From positions 8,116,976 to 8,180,975 of the forward strand of contig NC_049991.1 of the NCBI RefSeq assembly GCF_000003815.2: a stretch of DNA of 64,000 bases, read 5' to 3'. A program made the translations under genes and the position numbers. Source of the DNA: Branchiostoma floridae. Taxonomy: Eukaryota > Chordata > Leptocardii > Amphioxiformes > Branchiostomatidae. This document shows, one piece after another, positions 12,901 to 27,900 of this stretch. Each line of letters begins with the position of its first letter. Position 1 is the first letter of the stretch. The notes under the pieces were generated by a model. The model was not told the origin of the DNA. It did not search any database and saw only the letters and a list, made by a program, of their open reading frames with translations.

Positions 12901-15900
12901 CAGTACTACATGTACCTGTGGACTAGCCCCCCGTGTGTGCATGCAAAGCTGTGCGGCCCAAGGGCTAAAGAGACGAAGATGGGTGCTACCCTATACATGA
13001 TATGGAGTAGGAAGAAATTGGTTATCTAGCTGTGCTCTGACCTGTTCAAAGTCCTGTAAAAACGTTTCCTGTAAGGTTTGGCGCACCCAGTAAGCATGTT
13101 CATCCCGACTGAAGTAACTGATGACCACAATGATGAAGATGTACATCAGGTAAACCGATATCTCCCTGTGAGGAGAAATCTAAACTTTAACACATTGTAT
13201 TCTATATATCACACAAGATACCAGCCCAACTGTGGTTTGGATCGCCCAAAGGCTGATGATCAGACCCAAGGGAGAGCTAGGATCAAGTTGGAGTTTATCT
13301 GTGTCATGCCCGCCCAAGAATGCAAACATTGCAAAGCAAAATAAACATCATAAGTATGGGTTTGGTGTGGGCATGGGAAAAATGCATTAATGATTCGTTA
13401 ATAATGCAAACTTGTAGGAACTGTAGAACCAAAAGACATTAAGAGATAAAGGGGCACAAAACCGTGTCATGTACTTTTTTTGAATTTTAAAAGATTAAAA
13501 GTTACATTGTACCTTATGATGCTGTACATCTTGAGTTCCTTGTTCCTGAGTGCCCGTGCAGCCTCAAGTTCATCTTCGTCAGGTGGAGCCTGGTCTGTCA
13601 TGGAACTGTGATCTAGGTCATGGCGAAAATGATATACAGTCAAACCTGTATAGTACTAAGTAGTACTACATATTTTAGGGAAAACCTGGCCAAGGTGACC
13701 ACTTTTTAGGTGTTCTTAACATCATTTTCCTATTAAGAGGCCTGTCTACAGTTACCATCTGTCCTATTATACATGTTGACCAGATATTTTTGGTCGCATA
13801 TAAGTGGTCTCCTTGGGCAGTTTGGTTTAAGTGGAAAAAAGGTCCACACGAAGAGCCATGTGTCCAACCTTCAATACTGTGCCCATTTCAGACACAGTGG
13901 ACTTAAAACCACTAACCCAATGGCCTAAAAAAGGCAATAAGATCTGTACCCTTAAACTGCCTTACTTGAGTCTTTAAACATGTATAGCTCACCTGGGGAC
14001 AGGTGCATAAACTCCTCGTCTGACTCCAGGTCTGGGTCCAACTCCATCTGCTCCTCATCATCATCATCGTCATCATCATCATCACTGGACTTTAGGAACA
14101 TGGCGACAAACAGTCCCAGGAGGAAAACCTAACAAAAAATTCCAAAACATTTTGAAATTCTTACTACAATTAGGTAGGCTCTTATTTTCTAGCAGCTTGA
14201 TCACCATCATGCTCTATGGTCTTTGTTCCTGTGACACAGGCATTGAAAGCAGGGATTGTTTTTTCTTAAACATTTGACTTGATATGAGATGTGTACCCCA
14301 CAAAGCATAACTTGACCTACCAGACTGATACTTTTGATCCCGTCATATTGGGGCTTACCGTAATGTCATCAGTAAGCATTGTGGGTCCTTTTATAACGTA
14401 CTTGAGGAGATATGGCAGTACTCAAATGCAGGTTCTCTGGCTTAAAGTCCGCTTAACAGGATTGCAACCCTCTCCAGAAGTATGCAAATTGATTGAGCAA
14501 CAATAACTGAAATTGGAACTCTCAAATTCCAAGCCCATGCAGCACTGGGTCTACTTTGGTTGTTAATTACCTCCATCTATCCATCTATACAATTACTGGT
14601 CAAAACCCTCTTTGGGATATCCTGACCAGGCAGGTACACAGTGGTGAGCCGGTTGATGGTGCCAAAAAAGTAAGCTTCTGGATAGAGCCTAATAAATTTT
14701 GCTACATATTGCTAGAAAAAGTAAGTGTTATGTGGTTTAAACATCATTGTAGCACAAACCTAAGCCATGACAACACAGGACACTGATTATACATTGACTT
14801 TTACCTATGAATTTATCTAACACTTGCCTTGATTGGTTGAGTCACCAGGACAGACGAGGTAAAGGACACGACCATGGACGTGATCCACTTGGTCGCCGTC
14901 TCGTTACCAAACTGGATCCCGTAGAAGATCACGAAAGTTGTGGAGGTGCCCACCGCCAGGAATACAAGTATCCAGGCGACTATGATACCCCACCAGGGGA
15001 AGCTGAACTTCCTCTTCTTCTTCTTCTTGCTGTTATCTTTATTGGTGCGGCCGTCAGACTGGGATGGTTTAGGGATGCTGTGCACACTCTGAGAAACAAC
15101 TGTGCGGTTGGATGGATAGTATTAGTATGTTTGAGTTTTGAAATTAGAATTTCGAGTAATGTTTTCCAAGCTAGACTGGAACATTGGTAGGTGCACTCTG
15201 GGAAACGACTGTACATGTGTGGTTGAATGGATAGTATCAGTAAATTTTGAGTTTTAAATTGGAGGAAAGGCAGATGTCGAGTAATGTTTTAAAAGGAATG
15301 AACAGACCCTCCAAATCGACATGAATAAAGTAACATATGGACTAAATTAAAAGCTGAATGGTGTGCCATCAAATTTAGATGAGAGGGGGAAGATATGACA
15401 GAATAATGCTCAGAAAATTGAAAAGGGGTACTGAAAATCATTGATACGGAAGTTGTATGTCCACGTTTTTCTTATCACACCACAAATATGTGCTCTGTCT
15501 TGCATTGTGTTGGTACAGTAGTTGTTTCAACCAAAAAAAAATTGCAAATGCCTACTGTTGGGCCCTCCTCCTACTGCAAAAGTTACTGCACATTTTCCTC
15601 AATTTATGGTATCTAAAATGCCATTGCACTAGTCCCTTGCTACATGTAATGTACTTTATTCAAAAGCTTTAGTTTCAAAAGAGAGATGTTTTGACTGGCT
15701 GAAGTCTTGATACCTTGAGAGGAACATGTTGTCTTCTCAGTGTCCTGTTGCTCCAGCGCTACCAGAACCCTGGATGGTCTCTTCCTGCGTGGGCGAGACT
15801 TACGGAACAGCTGCACGATGATGAGGTTGATGGGGAAGGTGATGAGGTTGGACATCAAGCCAACACCAATCTGACAACACAATCAAGAGAATATTTTTAA

Positions 15901-18900
15901 AATCTGTGTTTTGTACTATTCTTGCAATCTTGAAAAATGGCTTAGGCCGAAGATGTATCCAGGTTAGATAAAGGTCGAAAAAAAAATCATCTATTAGAAG
16001 TACAGTAGTTAAATGCTTATTGTCAGAAATCTAATTAATCATCATTAATCTTATCAATATGATTATCTGTGCTAATGGAAAACATAAGTTTCACCACCAC
16101 CAAACTTTCAGCACCAAGGAAAGAGCTTTAACAACAATGATAGAACTTGGAGGAAAATTCTTACTTCATGAGTCTTTGAATTGATTTTGATTGAAAAAAT
16201 AGCAAGAATGTATCTTTGATGAACATTATCATTGGCTGAGCTAGTTTCCTTTGATTAGATATAATAGGCAATTTTTGCCTCTTTTTTTATTTCACAAGTT
16301 TCCTTCATTCTAATACACATCCCTCTATCAAGAATATGTAGACATGTACTATGGTTCTGTTCCACAGTCCCAGGGTCATAAAAGATACCTTTAATTATAT
16401 TTTCTTACAGTACTTAGAATGTGGCAGAATATTTTGAGCGGTTACAGCCTTTTTGCCCTCTAAGAAGTTCTGTACTCTTTTGACAATTTTTCTATGTGAT
16501 ATATAAAGCGACATATCTAAAAGTACTTTCTGTACCTGCTCTGCGCTGAGTATCAAAGGTCCAATCCTGATGGCATTAGAGGAGGGCTGATCAGGCAGGA
16601 TCCCGTACCACATGGCACTCACTAACATGGCACACATCAGCAGGGACAGGCATGTCGCTAGCCGCTGGGGAGAGGAGGGGGGCAAAAATCATAAAGTTTA
16701 CACGATAATTAAAAGGAAGCAATGTTACTGATGATTCACTGATTCATATTCAACTTGTTATCATTTGAACTATACATGTATCTTAAGATTGGCTAGATTG
16801 GAATACAAACATATTTTTTATAATTGATGAGTGGATGTAGTCAGAATGACTCAGACTCAAGTTTTTCTTTATTCCTCTATGTTTCATTTCTGATTGAATC
16901 ATATTCTAAAATGTCCAGGAAATAAAGTAATGGACTGGAGTGGCATATTCTTACAATTTTATTCTGACGTCCAAGTCCAAAAGCATAAAGAAGAAAAAAA
17001 ATACCTAATCGAGTTTGTTAGGACACATAGTCAGTTTGTTTTTTCTGAACAGCCCACACACAGGGAAGTTATTTCAATATCTCTTAGTTATTAGTCTTCC
17101 TAGATGATGTTAATTATTCTCAACAAGACTTACCTGAAGACGTGTGAATCGGCTCCGAGGAGGCCTGAGGAAGACTGAGAACCAGATGTGCCCATCCTCC
17201 AGGTCCTTACTGGTCTTGGAGGTGAAGAGGTGCTGGAAGGACAGGGCCTGTTCTCTACCAGCTACAGGCAGCAGCCGGCTCACCTGAGGATAGATACATG
17301 TATGACAATGGGTGAACTTGGAGGTGAAGAGGTGCTGGAAGGACAGGGCCTGTTCTCTACCAGCTACAGGCAGCAGCCGGCTCACCTGAGGATAGATACA
17401 TGTATGACAATGTTGGAGGTGAAGAGGTGCTGGAAGGACAGGGCCTGTTCTCTACCAGCCACAGGCAGCAGCCGGCTCACCTGAGGATAGATACATGTAT
17501 GACAATGTTGGAGGTGAAGAGGTGCTGGAAGGACAGGGCCTGTTCTCTACCAGCTACAGGCAGCAGCCGGCTCACCTGAGGATAGATACATGTATGACAA
17601 TGGGTGAACTTGGAGGTGAAGAGGTGCTGGAAGGACAGGGCCTGTTCTCTACCAGCTACAGGCAGCAGCCGGCTCACCTGAGGATAGATACATGTATGAC
17701 AATGGATGAACTTGAAGAGAAGAGGTGCTGGAAGGACGGGGCCTGTTCTCTACCTGCTACAGGCAGCAGCCGGCTCACCTGAGGATAGATACATGTATGA
17801 CAATGTTGGAGGTGAAGAGGTGCTGGGCCTGTTCTCTACCTGCTACAGGCAACAGGCAGCTCACCTGAGGATAGATACATGTATGATAATCATGCAAGGT
17901 ACATAAACAATGTATGGCAACAAAGACTAGACAATATTGTATACAACCACAAGAAGCAATCACTGCTGCAAAACTTTTGAATTATACTTATTAACTTAAG
18001 CTAACTTTTGAATTATAGTTTTACGGTAGTGATTGCTTCTTGTGGTTGTATCCTACATTCTTAATTGCTTGACGGTACTAGTTATAATTATATTTCACAC
18101 AGCGTCTCTCTATCATTGTTACATTTTAACTAGTGTTAAGCTTTTAAAATGTATTAATGTATTTTAGTGAACTGTAACCAGTGTTTATTGATTGTGCATT
18201 TTATATAGTGTTGGCAAGCTTCATGTGATATCTGAAAATGTCAGATGCCAAGCCAAAAGCAATAACGCTGAATCTGAATCTCTTAGACAACAGTACTATG
18301 AGGCTACTTACAGAACAACATAATATTATCAATAGGTCAGACATGGTGGTGACTTAGCCTGGATGTTAAATGCTTCTGTCTCTTTATCAATTAGGGACAT
18401 AGCAAAGTCCAACCCTTGCAAGACAAGGAACAACGGATATTAATCCGAATAGTGAGTGTATACATCAATATATTACCGTTTTTTAAGCCATAGGAAGGAA
18501 GAATAATACTGTATACAATGTATCATTGAAACAGGACTTACCCTTCCATCGCCCTTCTCCACAGCCAGCCAACAGTTGCCGATAAACATGTACTTGGCTC
18601 CAGTCAGCACATCTCTCACTACGATGTGACGTAGGAACCAGGACGCATGGCCTCCACCACCGCTATTGTCGTGCCACACTCGCATGTACATCAAGTTTCC
18701 AAGAGGTCTACAGAAAGGAATGTTGACAGAAATAGACAAAACTAGTGGGTTTCCTGCACATGGCATCATCACTACAAAGTTACATATTATCTCTTGGATC
18801 TCTAAAAATCATTTCATTTCATGTATTAATTTGTAAATGAGATTATAAAGAATCATAACTTTAAGTATATATCCATACTTGGTTACTGTTGAACTCAAAA

Positions 18901-21900
18901 CATTTCAGATATCATTGTCCTATCAAAAAGTACTGTTAAGAGAAAATAGATTAATACAGCTTTTGAAAATTGTGTACTCCACCATAAAGATTCCTCCGTA
19001 TGACAGGGCTTCAAAACACCCTCTAAGCACACAGGACCATGTAAAAGATACTTTTTGCATAAATTATTGCTAAGGGTACCTTGCAGTAGACAAGAGAAAA
19101 GAGTCCTTGCCACCCCTTCGTAGAACCCTCCTCTTGGGATCTTCCAGCTGCCGTGCTCCTGACTCGCCTCTCTCCCCATTAAGTACAATGCTAACCTGTA
19201 GACATATATTAGGTGACTTTCATTAAGTCAATTTGTAGTCATTCTTGTGGTTACTACATTTGTACCATATCATTTGTGGTTGCTGTTTTTACATCACAGC
19301 AAACACTAATAGTCTTCTCCTGTTTTTTTTTTATACAAATGGTCATCTTCATCACATTATGCTCTATATTCCTTTTTATATCATTGTTAAAGTTCATCAT
19401 TCATATCAAACATATAGGTATTTTCATACTGTATTCAGTTTTTACCAAACAGTAAGTTCCTTTTTTTGTAAAGTTGACAATAAGAAATGACACTAATAGA
19501 CCAACAATTTGACATATTATTACCGGTATAAAGTGCTAAAATAGAAATTTATTACTTTTTAGCTTGCACTTGAAGATCAAACAATGGTACAAAGTTGCTC
19601 TGCAAGCAATTTCGATGCAACCTTTTAGGTTGTATCCTTTTGAAAAGCAACTCCAGTGCCCACCTTAGACTTTGTGCCACACCCCTTCCATAGCCCAGTG
19701 TACACAAAAATCTCATACAGGTATCTGTCTCCTGGTTGGTTGTCTGGTAGTGGAGTCAGGCCAAGCTAAGAAAAGTACATTTATTTTAGAAAATCATGTT
19801 AATTACTTTCAATGAATTTTCTACATCAACAAATCTACCAAACAAAAACAAGTAAGGATTTGTAAGTTCACAAAACAAAAATTCTAATGCGGTGTGAGAA
19901 TATAACACGGTCATGTGGACAGGCTCCTTTACATTGATGGAATCATAGAAATGCTATATGATTGTGTATGTATTACATTTTTTGCAAATTTTCATTAGAA
20001 TCAGTCTGACCTACACAATCATCACACAGTAATATCTATATTTAACTTCATGGAAGATTGATGATTTCCATTGTTTTTAATTGGAAACATTGTATAATGC
20101 AGTCATGCAATCATGAATAATATCGGAGACACTGTTAATGCAAGAAGTCCTGACTAAGCATATTAAATTGACATCAGTTAAGTCTACCTACCATTTCTAT
20201 ATCCCTCTTATCCATTCTTCGAGCCCAGATTGCACCAATCGCAAATATCACATAGATGGTGATGATGGTCACATATGTTGTGATGTTGTCCAAGAACGAC
20301 GCGTTGGCAAAGACATAGCTGAAGTCGATGGGGTTTGGCGGTACAAACAGGTCACTGGCAAAGGAAGTCAGGTGGTTACACAGGCACTGGGTGTGGGTGC
20401 TGTTGGAGCCATCTCCTACCTGTGGTTGTAAAGAGGAAAAAGTCTTATTAGTCGAAAATTTGAAAGAATGGAAATTGGAATGGAATTTTTTTCAGAAAGT
20501 TACTAGTACATGGTTTAGGCATTAGGCTTTAACAATAAAATGTGATGTATCAAATGTGATACCGGTGTATTATGGCCAACTGTGTATAGAGTGTTTGCCT
20601 AGCATTCAGTAGGTTGTGAGGTCAATCCCCGGCCAAGTCATACCAAAGACTTTAAAAATGGTACATGCTGCTTTCTCTGCTTAGCACTCAGCATTCAGGA
20701 AAGAGCATGGAAGTTGAAACACACCAATACCAATGGACTAGCCCCCTGCTGTAGTGATTACAAAGCTGTGTGGCTCAGGGCTACTGAAGTGGAGATGGGT
20801 GCTGCCCTATGCACCATTTAGGCACAGGAAGGACTTTGACTTTGGTCAGTTGTGCCTGTTTTCTATGCATACTATTGGCACTACCCATACATTTATATAC
20901 ATGACTAGCTCTAGTATTAAGCCGTGTAGTGCAAGCATAAAGACATAGAAGGATGTTTTACTGTTGCAACTTGTAACAACCATTGACAATAATTCTTGCA
21001 GACATGGCTGTAACATTACATGTATCATCCCCCACCTTACAGCCTGTAGTGTCCCAGTCATTCAGAGTATCATTCCAGAATATACACTGTGACACGTAGA
21101 ACAACAGGGAGTAGTTGGAGCTGAAGGTTGTGTAATCTGCCGTGGGTGAAACTGTGGCGACTCCCTCCTCCTGGATACCGACATAGACTGTGCCGTTGTT
21201 GTCTTCAGGAATAAGGTCAGGGTCAACGAAGAGTCGATAGAATCCATTGTCTGAAAAAGTAAATATACAGTACAAGTCATGTAGATGTGATTAAAACCTT
21301 TTCCACAGTAAGCTAACCCTTGCACCCTTGCTGTGGTCTCAAAATGAGGTATCTTGTTCATGGCTCATCCAATAATCACTGATGTCCTACTGTAAGTTCA
21401 TTTACACTTTTGGCACTTGAGAATTTCGTCTCATGGTAGAATTGACATGCATTTGCAGTATATTTGAGTTCCTTGAGTTTGAGTTAATTTGTACAAGACT
21501 TAAGTATTATCATATAAGACAGTGGTTACACCAAAGATGAAGACAGAAAATCTATTTACAGTGTCATGACTTTACATTGAAAGCCAGGAAGTTGTGCAGA
21601 TCTAGATGTGCAGTATTTTTTTATGCACCAATGAAAAGACAGCTTTCTGGTGTTCTAGCGTTAAAGTTTTTAAATGTGTGTATCCAAGGTCTATACATTA
21701 TCATGTAGATTATGTGCATCATAATATAATTTCCCTTGGCCTAAGTTTTCCAGCTGATGGTAACAAAGATTGTCATTGTTGGTTTTCGAATTGAAAATAA
21801 TGGCAAAATGTACAGAAGAGTGATACAGATTGTAGGGTAACAAAGTATTCATTTCAGCAAAATTTCTGTCATACACAATGCCAACGTCATCTTACCCTCG

Positions 21901-24900
21901 CCCATATCCTCAATATTGTAGACCAGATAGGGATTTGTGATGTTGGGCTCATGGTCGAAGGAAACGTAGACTGTATATGTGGTGCCAGACACATCGGGTG
22001 CTATGTCCACATGTAGGGCAGGTTGTGCTGTACCACTGATGTTGTACTTATGGAGCATCACTGGTCCTGTAGGTCTTGGATATACATACTCTGTGCCAAA
22101 GATGGATAAATACAGAAACAGCTTTTGAAACTGTGTTTAACTAAAACTATACTTAGCTTATTGTTGATAATAGGCAATGTTAGGTTTTTATTCATGTGGG
22201 TACTAAAGGCTCTAATGTTGTTGACTTGCTGTAATTAAATCTGAAAACACTTGTATACACTGTCAGGCTTTTCATTTGACGTCATTTGCGCCATGTTGGA
22301 TTACAGCGTACATCTGTAAACCACACAAAGATGCTACTGCTTAATTCAATTACCCGCCAACATGGTTGTTGGATTAGTCAGTCATATTCTACAGTGCACC
22401 AAGTTGGTAATTTCATGTGTGTGATTGAAAATGTAATTCACTTCATCACAGATTCTTAAAAATATATAAAATTAAAATACATAACAAATGTCGAACGTTG
22501 TACAATTTTATGATTTGATTTTATAGATGAATTCAATCATATTTTATGGCTAGACAATCCATACAGCTAACAAACAGATAATTCATTTTAAGGGTACATA
22601 ATTTCTTAAAAACAACATACCATTAGATTCATACACCCTACCTGTATTCAGGCCATCCAGGTTTTTCTGCATGACTATGGAAATGGGTTCCTGAAGCCCA
22701 GAAACATTCAACTTGCTGTCTCCAACAACGTGCTCCAACATGAAGACATCAGACCTCAGCTGTCTCTCACCTTCAATGTCCCTAAAGGAGTACGGATTGG
22801 TCTTGAAGGTCACAGCCTGTGGGTTTAAAGAATATCCTTAAGTTCATGTATTGATCTAATCTATTGCCCTCCCCCAAGACATTTGTGGGCAACGTTATAC
22901 TGTTAGTGCATTCAAGAGCATTTTTTTGGCTACACAGATTGAAATGAATCCATCAAAAACCTTTAGTAAAAAATGTGTGGAAGGGAAAAACAGTTGAAAG
23001 AAGCAAATTTAAGGAAATGCCTGAATAACAAATGCAGATTTACTAATGACACAGTGAAATAGCTGGTGCTTCTAAAATTCACATTGCCTACATTTGTACT
23101 ATAGTACAAAATCTACACACACCTTATATATAAGGTGTGTATAGATTTTGTACACAAAAGGCATGAATCAATTCTACATGTATATTGGATACATTGACTT
23201 CTGAGCCTTCACCCCTCCAACCATACCAAATCATTCTTTCGAATAAGGAGTGTATCACTACTCACCCTAGTGTCCACTACTGACTCATTCCCAATGTCAT
23301 TGAATAGACCCGTGTCCGGTAGAGCAAACTGTGACCCATCTATCTCAGCACTCTTATCAACTTCGTCTGCCAAGTTCCTTTCTATACTGACCACCAGTGT
23401 GCTGGACACAAGTCTGGGCACTTGTATTCCTGGTATGACATTGGTGGTGACTGTTGACATGACCTTGTTGAGAAGCCCCAGTACAGCCATGTTGGTTGTT
23501 TCAGTTGAATTGCCTTCGTCGTCTACTTCTGTAGAATTTCCACTCTCTGCCCGCTGTGATGAGTCAAGAGTCAGTGATGAGGCCTGAAAAAAACAATTTT
23601 TGACAAACTGGAAGATGAGAAAAAAAGGAAAAACCATGTAATGTCTCATAATTCTCCAGTGTAACCTATGATTGTTATTTCAAGAAATTGTGTTAACTTA
23701 TCAATAAGACCTCAATATCTTAAGCGTGCATACCTTCTTAATAACTGATGCTGCATTATATGGGAGATCTCCTTAGATTCACCATTCTTTTTCTAACGTG
23801 GAAGTCTTAGGCTACCCGGAAGAATTGAAGTTAATATTATATAATATTGAATTTGAAATACTGATATTCATTTTTGGCACAGATTTCATGGCAAAGTAAA
23901 AATTGAACAATTGTGACATAATTGAGTCAAAACAATGGATGTGGGTCTAATGTCCAATACTCCTTATTATATATACAATAAGCATAATATCCCTATTGTC
24001 ACACCTGAAGAGTATTTCCACAGCTTTCCAGGAGGTGTCTGCTAACATCTTCCACAAGTTCCTGGTCTGTTTCTGACACTGTCTCACTCAGAAAGTCTGT
24101 CATGGACGTCATTTCTGATATCACTATGTCCTGAAATATACACATTGAGAATATGACACATGCTAAATATGTAAATGACAAAAAACTGACAAGCAAATAT
24201 GACAATGCTAACAACTTCCAGGTGTTTGAGACCTGCCACTAGGACTCCAACAAATTACTGTAAAATCTTGTATTTCCTATAAGCTGATCATTCCTCTAAT
24301 GAAGTCGTATTGAAAGGGAATTCCAGCATAGCAGCAAGCTTTGTCTTATACTTTTCATGTATGTATGTCATGTTAGTAAACATGTTGGAATAAGTTGAAT
24401 ATTCATAGGTATATATTGTTACCTTCTGACAATATTGTAGGTTGAAATCTATTTAGAAAATTATGGACCAACAGATTGAAGTTAATCTTTGTCTAAAAAT
24501 AGAGTAGTAAGAACATTTAACTTCACCTGGGAATCCCTAGTGACCTCTTGTGGAACTGCAGTTGCAGAGCTGATCACACTGGTCAACTTCTGCAGGTGAC
24601 CAATAGATGTCATAGGCAGTGATGTCATGGACTTGATCAAAGTTTTACGTTGCTGTAGAAAATTAGAGTTTTACAGTAACTGTTACTTATTAAACTACAC
24701 TGGTCAATGTAGCAGATCACCTTAGGTAAAGTGCTCATGGTGTAAAAATGCTGTGAAAAGAAGAAAAAGAAAATAGTTTTGCCATGCAGCTTTAGTGCAT
24801 TTAGAATAAGCAACCAGCTACATATGTTAGTGATCTTCACTCATCCACAAACTAACATTTGTATACAGAGAAAGGGTATACACATGTACATGTGAGCATC

Positions 24901-27900
24901 TGCAATGCATTCAGAATTCTGCTTTCTACAGTGGTAACAATGACAACGACTATAACAAGCTAGTTGAAATACTTACCTCTGCTTTCTTTTCCTCTGTCAT
25001 TGATGCTTTAAAAAGTAATAACCATATCATAATCTCAGAAAACGTGAAAAATGAAATTTGTGTCAAAGTTGTCTTTTAGAGATTTCAGAAAACATAGATA
25101 ATCTGTAAAAGAATTGTGGTCAAGAGTCAAACTCATCAACAAATGATTAAACCAAATTGTCATCTACTGATAAATTACTGGATGAATTCTGAGATGTTAA
25201 AGATGAGGATAACTTTCTCCAAGAAAAGAAAAAGACATTTTATGTTACCTTTTCTGTTATATTACATGTAATGCATCTGGTATAATACTACATGATGAAG
25301 ATGTTGTCTGCTGTCAGTTCTCTAGCACCTTACCTACTGACAGAGCAGATGACGAGGCCAGTGCCAGCCCCGCCCATTCTTCAATGTTCCCTGTATCTCC
25401 CAGATACTCAACTGAGCGAAGCGATCTCCTCAGAACTTCTTCATTTTTGCTAGCCAGTGGGAAAACCTATGAGGACAATCGGACACAAATTAAATAATGT
25501 TCCTATCTCAATCATGTAGTCCTCTGCTACAGTGCAAAAAGCCATAATGAGTCATTATGATGATACATGTTGTATTATTATTTCAATTTTTTTTGTACAT
25601 CACGACTGTCTTAAGTACTGCACTGCAGAATTTTCTGAAATCAAAAGAACAGTTTATATAGACATGATTCTGTTACTTGTGTTTTCTTTATATAACTTCA
25701 AAAGTTAAGCACTGTACGCTATCCAATATTTTCAGATCACATACATGCTTTTATTGTCTTAATAGATTACAAATCACCAATGACCCTGTGAAGCATAATT
25801 GCATGATCATATACATGTATATGCTCCTTTTTCTATACTCTTTTATTTCAAAAAAATTGAAGTTTGTACTTCACAATACTTGCACCCCTACCTGTATGTT
25901 ACCGACTACCCAGTTGATGTAAGCCCCCAGTGTGTCTTGTACTGTGACATACAGCTGCCATTTGTACTGAGAGGCAGCGTTCCCAGCTGGGAGATTCAGC
26001 TCCTTCTGTCCTGTCTTTGTTGCCCCTACGTTGAGCTGATTATTCAACTCACTTGGCAACACTGAGGAATTCTCTCGCACTGTATGAACAATGTTATGTC
26101 CAATGTAAGAGAAAAAAATCACTCATTATGAAAGTATGCCAAAAAGCAGTTACTCAAGCAAATAGATAAGACGGTACCTATTGTTTTCTAATTGTCTTCA
26201 GCTCTTTTGCATTCATAGTTAGGGTTTAAAAAGCAGTTTCTTCCAGATCTCTTCAGTGTCTCTAATGAAAGATAGCGGATACTATCTGAAACATTTGACT
26301 GTTTCCAAAATCATTTCCAGTTGCTTGAGTAACTGCTTTTTGACATGATATGATAATGATGATGGCATTTCTTATCACTTTTATGTCTAACCTTCATTGA
26401 TGTACATTATGAAGTAGTATAGGGAAAAAATGTTTCGTTGGGGTGGGCGAGTAACCATTAGTCTTAAAAGTTACAATCAGGCCTGTCCTTGGTGCTGAAA
26501 TATCTGATGGTATAGACTCACCATAGATCTGGTATCTATCTATCCCATCCTCGTCATACCAGCCTGTGCAGTTGAGTGTAAACGTGTCCTGGAGTGTCAT
26601 ACCCACAAGTGGGGACACTTCACAGGTACCTGAAGAGCGAGAAATAAAGACAAAAAATGAAGAAATGTCACTTCTTACAAGGATGGCAACATCTTTCCAC
26701 AACATCACCTTTTAGTAATTCACACTGCCAACACAAAAGTTCCCATCTCATTTGGTACTTTATTTTTCTTTACTCACTCTTATAGTGTATCATCAGAGAG
26801 CCAGGTTGCATTGACATTCCTGTATGTGATGACGTATGGCATTGTCGGTCCCTATAAACATCTCACTCTGTGGCTTATTTGGTGATTACAGCAACCACTT
26901 ATGCCTCATTTCACCAGTTTAAATCCGAACAGGGACAGACCAGGAATCTCCAACAAACCTACATTCCAATGCCTCTATGTTATGGTGCAGTTAGGGTTCG
27001 GTTATTGGGTGTCGGTACAGAAGGATGTCGGACCATACAGGTGTAACCATCATACACAATGTACACATCAAGGGCAGGACATTAAAGCTTTATTGTAATC
27101 ATTTCCATGCACTTGGCAATATATACGGTATATTACTACACTAACCTGGGGTGGGGGGCGTGTTGATCTGAAAGAACATGGTGCTCTGCCCTTTGAGCTG
27201 AGGCCTTTGTACATTCCATCCCTCCAGCTCAATGACGTACGTAGCGTTGGTCCGGTTGGACTCCAGTGCTGTTTTCAGTGCTAATGGCTCCACAACAAAA
27301 TATCTGCCTCTCCTGGCAGCTTTGTGAAAAGAAGCCATTTATTGTTAGATTTCATTTAAGAAAAAGTACAACCTGAAACCCAAACGATCAAGTATATTGT
27401 TGTTTCTATGAACAAAGCATACCAAACTATGTCATGTATTATTATATTCAATTTAGTCCCTTTCTTCTATAGGCTAACATCATATTTCCAAACCGGGGCC
27501 TGGCTGGGCTGTCTGTGAATACAAAAAATAGAAATGTATTACGTAAAAAATATACACAAATAATGCCCACGACTATTCTCTTTACATCTTGTGTAGTTTG
27601 GTGTCTTTTGTTTCCGAAAGCTGCCCGGCCGGGTCCAAGTTTGGAAATGTGACTTAAGCCTAAATAGTAATGATAGCTAAAAGTTTATTTATGCAAGGTA
27701 AAAAAAAACACAACTGAAAAGTGTTTTATGTGCATGTGGTGGTCTTGGGGTATGCGGTAGACTTTGGAGCATTGAGCATTGTCTTGTCTTGCTTACCATA
27801 TATAACCCTTGGGATGTGTGAGATTTCCGTATACAACCCTGGTGACTCCTCCTGTTTCAATGTCCACCTGTATCGTATCACCTGTCCACAGCCCATCTCA

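Noticed and set aside
15077-15097. Nearer acceptor GTGCACAG for polycystin exon 54
   Set aside because: It gives the wrong phase with the preceding exon 15714-15870; the acceptor CCGCACAG with exon start at 15099 restores phase.
17188-17906. Plus-strand frames over the PLAT exon array
   Set aside because: Antisense reading of the tandemly copied exon fragment; the minus strand carries the conserved PLAT residues.
27312-27319. Acceptor CTGCCAG for exon 36 (exon end 27312)
   Set aside because: Phase mismatch with exon 27797-27984; the acceptor CACAAAG with exon end 27319 fits.
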